In this document: positions 1-6,095 of the stretch, in pieces
Numbering within the stretch: the stretch's first letter is position 1
Layout of the letters: the number at the start of each line of letters is the position of its first letter
Made by a program: the position numbers and the translations under genes
Notes under the pieces: generated by a model
What the model saw: only the letters and a program-made list of their open reading frames with translations
Told to the model about the DNA's origin: nothing
Database searches by the model: none
Assembly (NCBI GenBank): GCA_964522105.1
Contig: CAZFVA010000036.1
Location: 1-25,975, forward strand
Reading direction: 5' to 3'
Origin: JAGOFO01 sp964522105
GTDB taxonomy: Bacteria; Myxococcota_A; UBA9042; DTJE01
Length of the DNA: 25,975 bases

Positions 1-1
1 C

Positions 2-109
2 GGCGCGGCACCAGGGGCTGCGACAGATGGTGCGGCACCTTCCGGGACTGCACATGGTTCAGACCACGAACATCACAACGAACCTGATAAAGGTGGAAGC
101 GGGAACTGA
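2..109 (+). CDS. C-terminal fragment of unknown low-complexity protein (5' end outside window)
   Basis: Frame 2 is open from the window edge to a TGA at 107-109 and gives 35 residues rich in Ala, Gly, Pro, His and Asp, with a local DHEHHNEP stretch. This looks like a disordered or metal-binding-like C-terminal tail. Frame 3 is also open here but runs into serS, so it is less likely. The stop lies 39 nt before the serS start, so the two genes could be co-transcribed. The family cannot be recognised from this fragment. Third codon positions are not strongly GC-biased, so even coding status is moderately certain. Confidence 0.45.
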   Translation, partial: GAAPGAATDGAAPSGTAHGSDHEHHNEPDKGGSGN

Positions 110-148
110 TTTTTATGCCGGCCTGTGTGGACCGGTCAGGGGAAGAAA

Positions 149-1420
149 ATGCTTGATATCAAATACTTGATTGATAACTTTGACGAGGCCGCCAAAAGAC
201 TTGCGACCCGTGGCGAATTTGACCTGAGCGCGATTCAAGGCCTGGCCGAACGGCGCCGCAAACTGGTCGGGGACCGTGACGGTCTGCGGGCTGATCAGAA
301 AAAGATATCCGACTCGTTCAAGAATCCCGGGAACACACCCGAGATGCGCGACGGACTTCGCAACAGCAGCAAGGAAATTGGCGACCAGATTACCGCCCTG
401 TCAACCGAGCTGGATGCCATCGAAGTCGAACTTGATAACCTTCTGATGTTCCTGCCGAATCTTCCAGACCCACTGACCCCGGTCGGCAAATCCGAAGCCG
501 ACAACGTCGTCACCAGCACATGGGGCGAGCCACGCAGTTTCCCGTTCAAGGCGCTCGAGCACTGGGAACTCGGCGAAAATCTCGGGATTCTGGACTTTGA
601 AAGAGCCCGCAAGATTTCAGGCGCCCGCTTCGTTATTTACAAAGGCGCCGGCGCTAAGCTTGAACGCGCTCTGGCGGCATTCATGCTTGACACCCACGTG
701 GAAGAACACGGCTATACCGAAGTTCTGCCGCCGTTCCTGGTCCTTGAACAGTGCATGGTCGGGACAGGCCAGCTTCCGAAATTTTCCGAAGAAGCATACG
801 TCGCCACCGACAACCTGTACCTGATTCCTACGGCTGAAGTCCCGGTGACCAACATGCACCGCGAAGAGCTGCTGGAAGCCAAAGACCTGCCAATCAAATA
901 TGCTGCGTATTCAGCGTGTTTCCGCCGCGAAGCCGGTTCGTACGGCCGCGATGTCAAGGGAATAACCCGCGTGCATCAGTTCCAGAAAGTTGAAATGGTC
1001 AAGTTCGTCGAGCCGGAAAAATCGACCGAAGAACACCTGAAACTGGTGGGCGACGCCGAAAGCATCCTGCAGAAACTTAACCTGCCTTACCGTGTGATGG
1101 AGCTGTGCACCGGCGACATCGGATTTTCGGCAGCCAGATGCTTCGACCTTGAAGTATGGCTTCCAGGTCAGCAGGCGTTCCGCGAAATCTCTTCATGCTC
1201 GAACTTCCTGGATTTCCAGGCCAGACGGGCCAGCATCAGATACCGCCCTGCCCCGGGTGAAAAACCACGCTTCCTGCACACAATCAACGGGTCGGGACTG
1301 GCTGTCGGACGGACCGTAATCGCCATTCTGGAAAACTACCAGCAGGAAGACGGAAGCATCGTCGTCCCCGAAGTTCTGCGCCCGTACATGGGCGGCCTTG
1401 AGGTCATCCGCAAGCCTTGA
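149..1420 (+). CDS. serS: Seryl-tRNA synthetase
   Basis: Charges tRNA-Ser with serine in the cytoplasm (class II aminoacyl-tRNA synthetase). The 423-residue product matches the usual family length. The N-terminal ~110 residues form the long helical coiled-coil arm (MLDIKYLIDNFDEA start, then alternating charged helices). Class II motif 2 is at about residue 258 (FRREAGSYGRDVKGITRVHQ), and motif 3 at about residue 381 (GSGLAVGRT, with the ATP-binding Arg). The TAEVP signature in the active-site region is present. The reading frame is open further upstream (a candidate start at 125), but the ATG at 149 is preceded by AGGGGA about 7 nt away and gives the canonical N-terminus, so it was chosen. 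The gene is complete. Confidence 0.97.
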   Translation: MLDIKYLIDNFDEAAKRLATRGEFDLSAIQGLAERRRKLVGDRDGLRADQKKISDSFKNPGNTPEMRDGLRNSSKEIGDQITALSTELDAIEVELDNLLMFLPNLPDPLTPVGKSEADNVVTSTWGEPRSFPFKALEHWELGENLGILDFERARKISGARFVIYKGAGAKLERALAAFMLDTHVEEHGYTEVLPPFLVLEQCMVGTGQLPKFSEEAYVATDNLYLIPTAEVPVTNMHREELLEAKDLPIKYAAYSACFRREAGSYGRDVKGITRVHQFQKVEMVKFVEPEKSTEEHLKLVGDAESILQKLNLPYRVMELCTGDIGFSAARCFDLEVWLPGQQAFREISSCSNFLDFQARRASIRYRPAPGEKPRFLHTINGSGLAVGRTVIAILENYQQEDGSIVVPEVLRPYMGGLEVIRKP

Positions 1421-1460
1421 AATATCAGCCCCGTCCGCACCCCTGAAGCCCTTTGCGCTA

Positions 1461-1489
1461 TTGCACCACAATCATCCATGTGATAGATT
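1461..1489 (+). promoter_or_regulatory. Likely sigma-70 promoter of tRNA-Arg
   Basis: TTGCAC at 1461-1466 is separated by 17 nt from TAGATT at 1484-1489. The latter is preceded by TG at 1481-1482, giving an extended -10 (TGA-TAGATT). The predicted transcription start falls just before the tRNA at 1505. Hexamer matches are partial, so this is a prediction from spacing and position. Confidence 0.45.
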
Positions 1490-1504
1490 TTGTCCGCATT
1501 AAAG

Positions 1505-1578
1505 GGGCGATTAGCTCAGATGGATAGAGCGTTGGCCTCCGAAGTCAAAGGTCGTGGGTTCGAGTCCCGCATCGCTCA
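1505..1578 (+). tRNA. tRNA-Arg (anticodon CCG)
   Basis: A full cloverleaf folds by eye. The acceptor stem is GGGCGAT (1505-1511) with ATCGCTC (1571-1577), containing one G-U pair. The D arm is GCTC/GAGC (1514-1530). The anticodon stem is TTGGC/GTCAA with loop CTCCGAA, which places anticodon CCG at 1539-1541, reading CGG (Arg). The variable loop is AGGTC, and the T arm is GTGGG-TTCGAGT-CCCGC. The discriminator is A1578. The next bases are CCC, so the 3' CCA is not encoded and must be added by the CCA-adding enzyme. It lies between serS and serA with its own likely promoter. Confidence 0.96.
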
Positions 1579-1591
1579 CCCGTTAGTGCAT

Positions 1592-1609
1592 CGGGCGCAC
1601 ACCCGCCCG
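1592..1609 (+). other. GC-rich hairpin 3' of the tRNA
   Basis: CGGGCG (1592-1597) and CGCCCG (1604-1609) are perfect complements around a 6-nt loop, 14 nt after the tRNA. The stem is followed by GAAAAAG rather than a T-run, so it does not qualify as a standard intrinsic terminator on the + strand. It may mark the 3' end for tRNA processing or be the leader of serA. Confidence 0.4.
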
Positions 1610-1664
1610 GAAAAAGTTAATTCATCTTCAGCTCGCTGACATACTTAACCTGAGGGGGCCCGAA

Positions 1665-2609
1665 ATGTCCTACCGCGTACTTATTGCTGACAAACTGGAT
1701 AAAAAGGCTGCACCGATTCTAGTTGAAGCCGGACTTGACGTCGTAAATAAGCCGGGCATGTCAGAAGACGAACTGGTTAATGAAATCAAGGGATTTGACG
1801 CCGTACTGGTTCGCAGCGCGGTCAAGATTACGGCCCGGATTATCGAAGCGTCCGACTGCCTGAAGGTCATTGGACGCGCCGGAACAGGCGTTGACAACAT
1901 CGACGTAAAGGCGGCGACGGCGAAAGGCATTCTGGTAATGAACGTTCCCGGTGGAAACACTGTGACTGCCGCCGAACACGCCATTGCACTGATGCTGTCG
2001 ATGGCCCGCAACGTGCCCCAGGGCGACGCCTCGATGAAGCGTGGCGAGTGGGAACGCACAGCATACACAGGCTATGAAATCACCGGCAAAACGCTTGGCG
2101 TCGTCGGCTTTGGAAAGATTGGCGCTGTAGTCGCGGACCGTGGACTTGGCCTTCGCATGAAAGTCATCGCGTACGATCCGATGGTGCCGCCTTTCGTCAT
2201 TGAAGCCACCGGCGTCGAGCCTGCTGAAGACCTTAAATCACTGATGGCCGTGTCCGACTTCGTGTCGGTTCATACCCCGCTTTCCGAAAAGACCCGCGGA
2301 CTGATCGGCGCTGAATCGTTGAAGGGCGCCAAAGACGGCGTAATGATTATTAATTGCGCGCGTGGCGGCGTAGTTGATGAAGACGCCCTTTTTGACGCGC
2401 TTGCAAGCGGCAAGGTCCGGGCTGCGGCAATCGACGTCTGGTCGACTGAACCGCCGGTTGGAAACAGACTGGTCGGCCTGCCAAACGTTGTGGCAACCCC
2501 GCATCTTGGCGCATCGACACACGAAGCCCAGAAACGCGTCGCAATATCAATTGCACGCCAGGTTCGTGACTTCCTTTTCAGCAATAACCGTTACGGCGCG
2601 GTCAACTGA
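1665..2609 (+). CDS. serA: D-3-phosphoglycerate dehydrogenase-type 2-hydroxyacid dehydrogenase (short form)
   Basis: NAD-dependent oxidation of 3-phosphoglycerate, the first step of serine synthesis, is the likely role. The Rossmann motif GFGKIG has its glycines at 148, 150 and 153, followed by acidic Asp171 (AYDP), which favours NAD. The catalytic triad of the D-isomer-specific family is present: Arg233 in CARGG, Glu262 in TEPP, His280 in TPHLGAST. The ATG at 1665 has a strong GAGGGGG ribosome site. At 314 residues it ends right after the substrate/nucleotide domains and lacks the ASB and ACT regulatory domains of ~525-residue SerA proteins, so serine feedback is not expected through those domains. 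Another 2-hydroxyacid substrate cannot be excluded. purA follows after 34 nt. Confidence 0.85.
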   Translation: MSYRVLIADKLDKKAAPILVEAGLDVVNKPGMSEDELVNEIKGFDAVLVRSAVKITARIIEASDCLKVIGRAGTGVDNIDVKAATAKGILVMNVPGGNTVTAAEHAIALMLSMARNVPQGDASMKRGEWERTAYTGYEITGKTLGVVGFGKIGAVVADRGLGLRMKVIAYDPMVPPFVIEATGVEPAEDLKSLMAVSDFVSVHTPLSEKTRGLIGAESLKGAKDGVMIINCARGGVVDEDALFDALASGKVRAAAIDVWSTEPPVGNRLVGLPNVVATPHLGASTHEAQKRVAISIARQVRDFLFSNNRYGAVN

Positions 2610-2643
2610 CCATTAAACAGTTTAAGCAACGGCGAAACTAAAA

Positions 2644-3936
2644 ATGAGCAAGTGCCTGACAATTGTTGGTGTCCAGTGGGGCGACGAAGGCAAAGGCAAA
2701 ATCACTGACCTTCTTGCCGCGAACGCCGACATAGTTGCCCGCTATCAGGGTGGCGCGAACGCCGGACATACCGTCGTTGTTGAAGGTAAAAAGATCGTTC
2801 TGCATCAGATTCCATCCGGGATTCTGAATCAGAAGTCGTTCTGCCTGATTGGACCGGCTGTCGTGCTGGACCCGCAGACAATCATCCTTGAAATGAACGA
2901 AACGCGCGAAGCCGGCTGGGACCTGTCACCGGCAAGACTGGCCATAAGTCGCTCGGCGCAGGTCGTCATGCCGTACCACAAGACTCTGGATGCGCTGCGG
3001 GAAGCTTCACGCATCAAGGGAAAAATTGGCACGACCGGACGCGGAATCGGACCTGCCTACGAAGATATGAGCGCAAGAACCGGTATCAGGCTGTCAGATT
3101 TCTGCAATCCGACCAAACTGAGAGATCGCCTGGAAGCCCTTTTGCCCGAACGTAATGCCGTAATATCATTCCATAAAGGAACGCCGGTAACGGTAGAACA
3201 GATGTTGGAGTGGGCGGCCCCGCTTGCCGAGGCGCTGGCCCCTTACCAGGCTGATACAGGAAAACTGTTGGCCGACACAATCAAGCGCGGTGGCCGCGTT
3301 CTGTTTGAATCTGCCCAGGGAACTCTGCTGGACGTGATTCACGGCACATATCCTTTCGTAACGTCATCTTTCACAACGGCACCGGCAGCTTATCCGCTGT
3401 CAGGAATCGGCGTACCGAAAGACCAGGCCGTACTGGCCGTCGTAAAGGCTTACACGACCCGAGTTGGCGAAGGCCCGTTCCCGACCGAAGACTGCCAGGA
3501 ATTCGGCACAAATCTGCGTGCCAATGGACATGAGTTCGGGGCAACGACCGGGCGTGCGCGTCGCTGCGGGGCGCTTGACCTGCCTGCGCTGCGTTACACT
3601 TTCAGGGTAAACGGCGTCACTTCGATTGCCCTGACAAAGATCGACGTACTGAGCGGCCTGAAGTCTTTCCCGGTGTGCGTTGGATACAACGTTCCCGGTG
3701 AAGGAATTGTCAACGAGCTGCCGGCAGATCGCTTTCTTGAAAAAGACATTGTGCCTGTTTATGAGCAGTGGGAAGGCTGGACCGAGGACATTTCATCTGC
3801 CACGTCAATGGACGACCTTCCAGCCAGCACCCGCAAGTTTGTCGCCAGACTCGAAAGCGAACTGAGCACGCCGGTTTCCATCGTTTCGACCGGGTCTGAC
3901 CGCAAGGCCACAATCATCGTAACCAGTCCCTGGTAG
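2644..3936 (+). CDS. purA: Adenylosuccinate synthetase
   Basis: Joins IMP and aspartate using GTP to give adenylosuccinate, the first committed step to AMP. The 430-residue length is typical. The N-terminal GTP-binding/catalytic motif QWGDEGKGK (residues 11-19) holds the catalytic Asp14, and the GHTVV motif around residue 41 holds the catalytic His. Further family signatures visible are GTTGRGIGPAYEDM, FESAQGTLLD, TRVGEGPFPTE and TKIDVLSG. The gene lies 34 nt after serA and is probably co-transcribed with it. The ribosome site upstream of the ATG is weak. The gene is complete and appears fully active. Confidence 0.97.
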   Translation: MSKCLTIVGVQWGDEGKGKITDLLAANADIVARYQGGANAGHTVVVEGKKIVLHQIPSGILNQKSFCLIGPAVVLDPQTIILEMNETREAGWDLSPARLAISRSAQVVMPYHKTLDALREASRIKGKIGTTGRGIGPAYEDMSARTGIRLSDFCNPTKLRDRLEALLPERNAVISFHKGTPVTVEQMLEWAAPLAEALAPYQADTGKLLADTIKRGGRVLFESAQGTLLDVIHGTYPFVTSSFTTAPAAYPLSGIGVPKDQAVLAVVKAYTTRVGEGPFPTEDCQEFGTNLRANGHEFGATTGRARRCGALDLPALRYTFRVNGVTSIALTKIDVLSGLKSFPVCVGYNVPGEGIVNELPADRFLEKDIVPVYEQWEGWTEDISSATSMDDLPASTRKFVARLESELSTPVSIVSTGSDRKATIIVTSPW

Positions 3937-3975
3937 GGCGGATCACGTCAGGCGCTGTCAACTTCCGACGTTCTA

Positions 3976-4006
3976 TTGGACTAAACTGCAATCTGTTTGT
4001 TACAAT
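3976..4006 (+). promoter_or_regulatory. Extended -10 promoter upstream of the HD-GYP gene
   Basis: TACAAT at 4001-4006 (5 of 6 consensus bases) is preceded by TG at 3998-3999, an extended -10. TTGGAC at 3976-3981 could be a -35, but its 19-nt spacer is long. The inferred start near 4013 lies downstream of a possible TTG codon at 4007, which argues that translation begins at a later ATG. Confidence 0.5.
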
Positions 4007-4036
4007 TTGACGCGAGAAGTCAGGTCCACTGAACCA

Positions 4037-5137
4037 ATGAAGGCTGATGTGACAATGAAAGAAAACAGTGACCTGCACCCAAACGCCGCACCGTCGCACT
4101 TCCTGTCAACATTCAGAATTCTTATTGCGGCAGATACGTTGTTATCCCAACGACTTGCAGACGTCTTGTCCCCATTCGGATACCACGTCACAACGACCGA
4201 TGACATCAGTTCGGCGCTGCAGGCCATCAATAATTCAAATCCCGACCTTCTGATTCTTGCGTCCAACCTGCCTAAATCGGGAAGCTACAATCTGCTGCGC
4301 TGCATCAGGACTGACAGGCTTACACAGCAGCTTCCAATTTTGATGTTCCTTGAAAAACCGGATCCCGAGCTTGAGGTCCGGGCTTTTCAGTACGGTGTCG
4401 ATGAAGTCGTCAGCGATACGTCGCAGGACATCGCGATACGTGCACGGGTTCGTGTTCTGCTGCGCATTTCGGCATACCGGCGCCGAATAGAAAACGAGAA
4501 ACGGCGCCTTGAGTTACGGGTCCAGGAACGCACAAAAGAACTGATGGAAATCACGTTTTCGACGGTCGCGGCACTTGAAAAAGCTGCCGAATTTTCGGAC
4601 CAGGAAACGGGACAGCATATGCACAGGGTTTCCGAGTATTCATGTATCCTGGCACGCGAAATGGACCTCGGACCGGACCTTATTGAAAAAATCAGAGTTT
4701 ACGCGCCCCTTCATGACGTTGGTAAGGTCGGAATTTCACACGACATTCTAAAGAAGGAAGGTATCCTGACTTCTGAAGAATTCGACGAGATGAAGAAGCA
4801 CACGACTTTCGGCTACGAGCTGTTGAAGGCCGCCAAGGCAGATATGGTCGCGTGTAATATCGCGCTGTGTCACCACGAGCGAATTGACGGCAGCGGATAC
4901 CCTAACAAACTGAAAGGCCCCGAAATTCCGCTGGAAGCCAAGATTGTGTCTGTGGCCGATGTCTTCGATGCACTTATCACGAAGCGTCACTACAAACAGG
5001 CAATGTCAGCCAACATGGCTTTCAAATGCATCACCACTGAAATGGCAGCCAACTTTGATCCATATGTAATACGGGCGTTTACAACAAGATTTGACGAGAT
5101 TCTTGAGATATCTGAACGAAACGACCCAATGGCCTAG
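4037..5137 (+). CDS. HD-GYP phosphodiesterase with degenerate receiver domain
   Basis: Predicted cyclic di-GMP phosphodiesterase, cytoplasmic. Residues ~26-145 have the sequence pattern of a CheY-like receiver, but the phosphoacceptor position is Ala75 (LILASNLP), the conserved Thr position is Leu105 and the conserved Lys position is Asp127. Only one acidic-pocket Asp (Asp33) remains, so phosphorylation is unlikely. A charged helical linker (~150-175) connects to a complete HD-GYP domain: His226-Asp227 in LHDVGK, HHERIDGSGYP at 279-289, and a DALITKRHYK motif. The start was set at the ATG at 4037 because the likely promoter overlaps the region of the TTG at 4007; the ATG at 4055 is also possible. 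The C-terminus is 12 nt from the next gene, suggesting co-transcription. Confidence 0.88.
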   Translation: MKADVTMKENSDLHPNAAPSHFLSTFRILIAADTLLSQRLADVLSPFGYHVTTTDDISSALQAINNSNPDLLILASNLPKSGSYNLLRCIRTDRLTQQLPILMFLEKPDPELEVRAFQYGVDEVVSDTSQDIAIRARVRVLLRISAYRRRIENEKRRLELRVQERTKELMEITFSTVAALEKAAEFSDQETGQHMHRVSEYSCILAREMDLGPDLIEKIRVYAPLHDVGKVGISHDILKKEGILTSEEFDEMKKHTTFGYELLKAAKADMVACNIALCHHERIDGSGYPNKLKGPEIPLEAKIVSVADVFDALITKRHYKQAMSANMAFKCITTEMAANFDPYVIRAFTTRFDEILEISERNDPMA

Positions 5138-5149
5138 ACTGGTGGTATC

Positions 5150-6079
5150 ATGCGCGCGATGAAGCACAAATCAGACATAAAGACTCCCGTCGAAATGATA
5201 ACTGCGCTGCTGGCCGCAGTTCCCGATACGTTTAACGAAGCCAAGGCGCGATACGAACAGATTGACGAGGCCTGCCGGCTTTTCAACGCAGATAACGACC
5301 CTCTTGCCGCATCAATATCTGAAACAATCCGGTTACTTAGGATCCGCACCGATGAGCTGCGAAAGTTGACAACCGGGGAAGCGACACCTGAACAGCCGTC
5401 CGAATCTGCCGTTGCGACGCCGGCCCCTGTTCCAGAGCCGGAGGTTCCGGAAGCTGCAGTCGCCGCCCCTGAAATTCCTGTTCCCGAAATCCCTGTGCCT
5501 GATATCCCGATGGTCGAAACTCCTGCCATCGCCAGACCTACGCCTTTCGACGATGCCGAGCAGATCCCGACTGCCGCATTGCCAACTTTTGACGTTCCCC
5601 CGGTTGAAGTTCACAAGCGGGATGACCGCGCCGCTGACGAGGCTGCATACGCTTTTGAACGGGCGGAAATGGCCAGGCAGGCGGCAAAGTGGCAGGAACG
5701 GGAAAAGCTGCTATACAAAGATATCATTCATCTTTTCGAGCTTGGGGACCATGCTGGCGCGATGACGTCGCTTGAAAGACTTCTGATGCTTGCCCCGGCT
5801 GCCGAAGAGTTGAACGCGTTTCTTGGGAAGAACGAAAAGACGCTGCTTCGACTCTACCGCGATCACCTTGGTTCAATGGACCGGGTCACCCTGCCCTCGC
5901 GCGCCAGAAAGCACGTCCGCATCCCAACGCCAGACGCGGAACTGATGCTGAAAATCATCCGTATGTCTGATGGGCACAAGCCGATCCGTGAATTCATCAA
6001 GAAGATTCCTGACTCGGAACTGCACATACTTATAACGATTTCCCATCTGACGCGGTCCGGCTATCTGGAATTGGCATAA
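5150..6079 (+). CDS. Protein with helical N-terminus, Pro/Glu-rich linker and kinase-tail-like C-terminal module
   Basis: No known function was recognised. Residues ~1-75 look helical and charged. About 76-165 is a disordered Pro/Glu/Val-rich linker containing tandem EIPVP units. About 165-240 is helical (LLYKDIIHLFELGDHAGAM, TPR-like). The last ~45 residues (MSDGHKPIREFIKKIPDSE onwards, ending SGYLELA) resemble the C-terminal module of the convergent kinase at 6096-8369: same DG/I/P/E/G spacing, winged-helix-like. No signal peptide or membrane segment is visible, so it is probably cytoplasmic. The ATG at 5150 follows GGTGG by 4 nt; the ATG at 5159 is an alternative. It sits 12 nt behind the HD-GYP gene, suggesting a shared signalling role (inference). 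Confidence 0.8.
   Translation: MRAMKHKSDIKTPVEMITALLAAVPDTFNEAKARYEQIDEACRLFNADNDPLAASISETIRLLRIRTDELRKLTTGEATPEQPSESAVATPAPVPEPEVPEAAVAAPEIPVPEIPVPDIPMVETPAIARPTPFDDAEQIPTAALPTFDVPPVEVHKRDDRAADEAAYAFERAEMARQAAKWQEREKLLYKDIIHLFELGDHAGAMTSLERLLMLAPAAEELNAFLGKNEKTLLRLYRDHLGSMDRVTLPSRARKHVRIPTPDAELMLKIIRMSDGHKPIREFIKKIPDSELHILITISHLTRSGYLELA
5471..5515 (+). repeat. Degenerate 15-nt tandem repeat (3 units) encoding EIPVP-type units
   Basis: Units 5471-5485, 5486-5500 and 5501-5515 are in-frame copies coding for EIPVP, EIPVP and DIPMV. They differ mainly at third positions, so they are an old expansion or are kept by protein-level selection within the linker. Confidence 0.6.
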
Positions 6080-6095
6080 GGCTGGCGCGACGAAT

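Noticed and set aside
125..148. Upstream start for serS at 125
   Set aside because: The ATG at 149 has a strong AGGGGA ribosome site and the canonical MLDIKYL-type N-terminus.
4007..4036. TTG at 4007 as start of the HD-GYP protein
   Set aside because: It immediately follows the extended -10 element, so it would lie upstream of the inferred transcription start; the extra residues match nothing in the family.
5471..5515. CRISPR-like or minisatellite array
   Set aside because: Only three degenerate 15-nt in-frame units with no spacers; it is a coding repeat in a Pro-rich linker.
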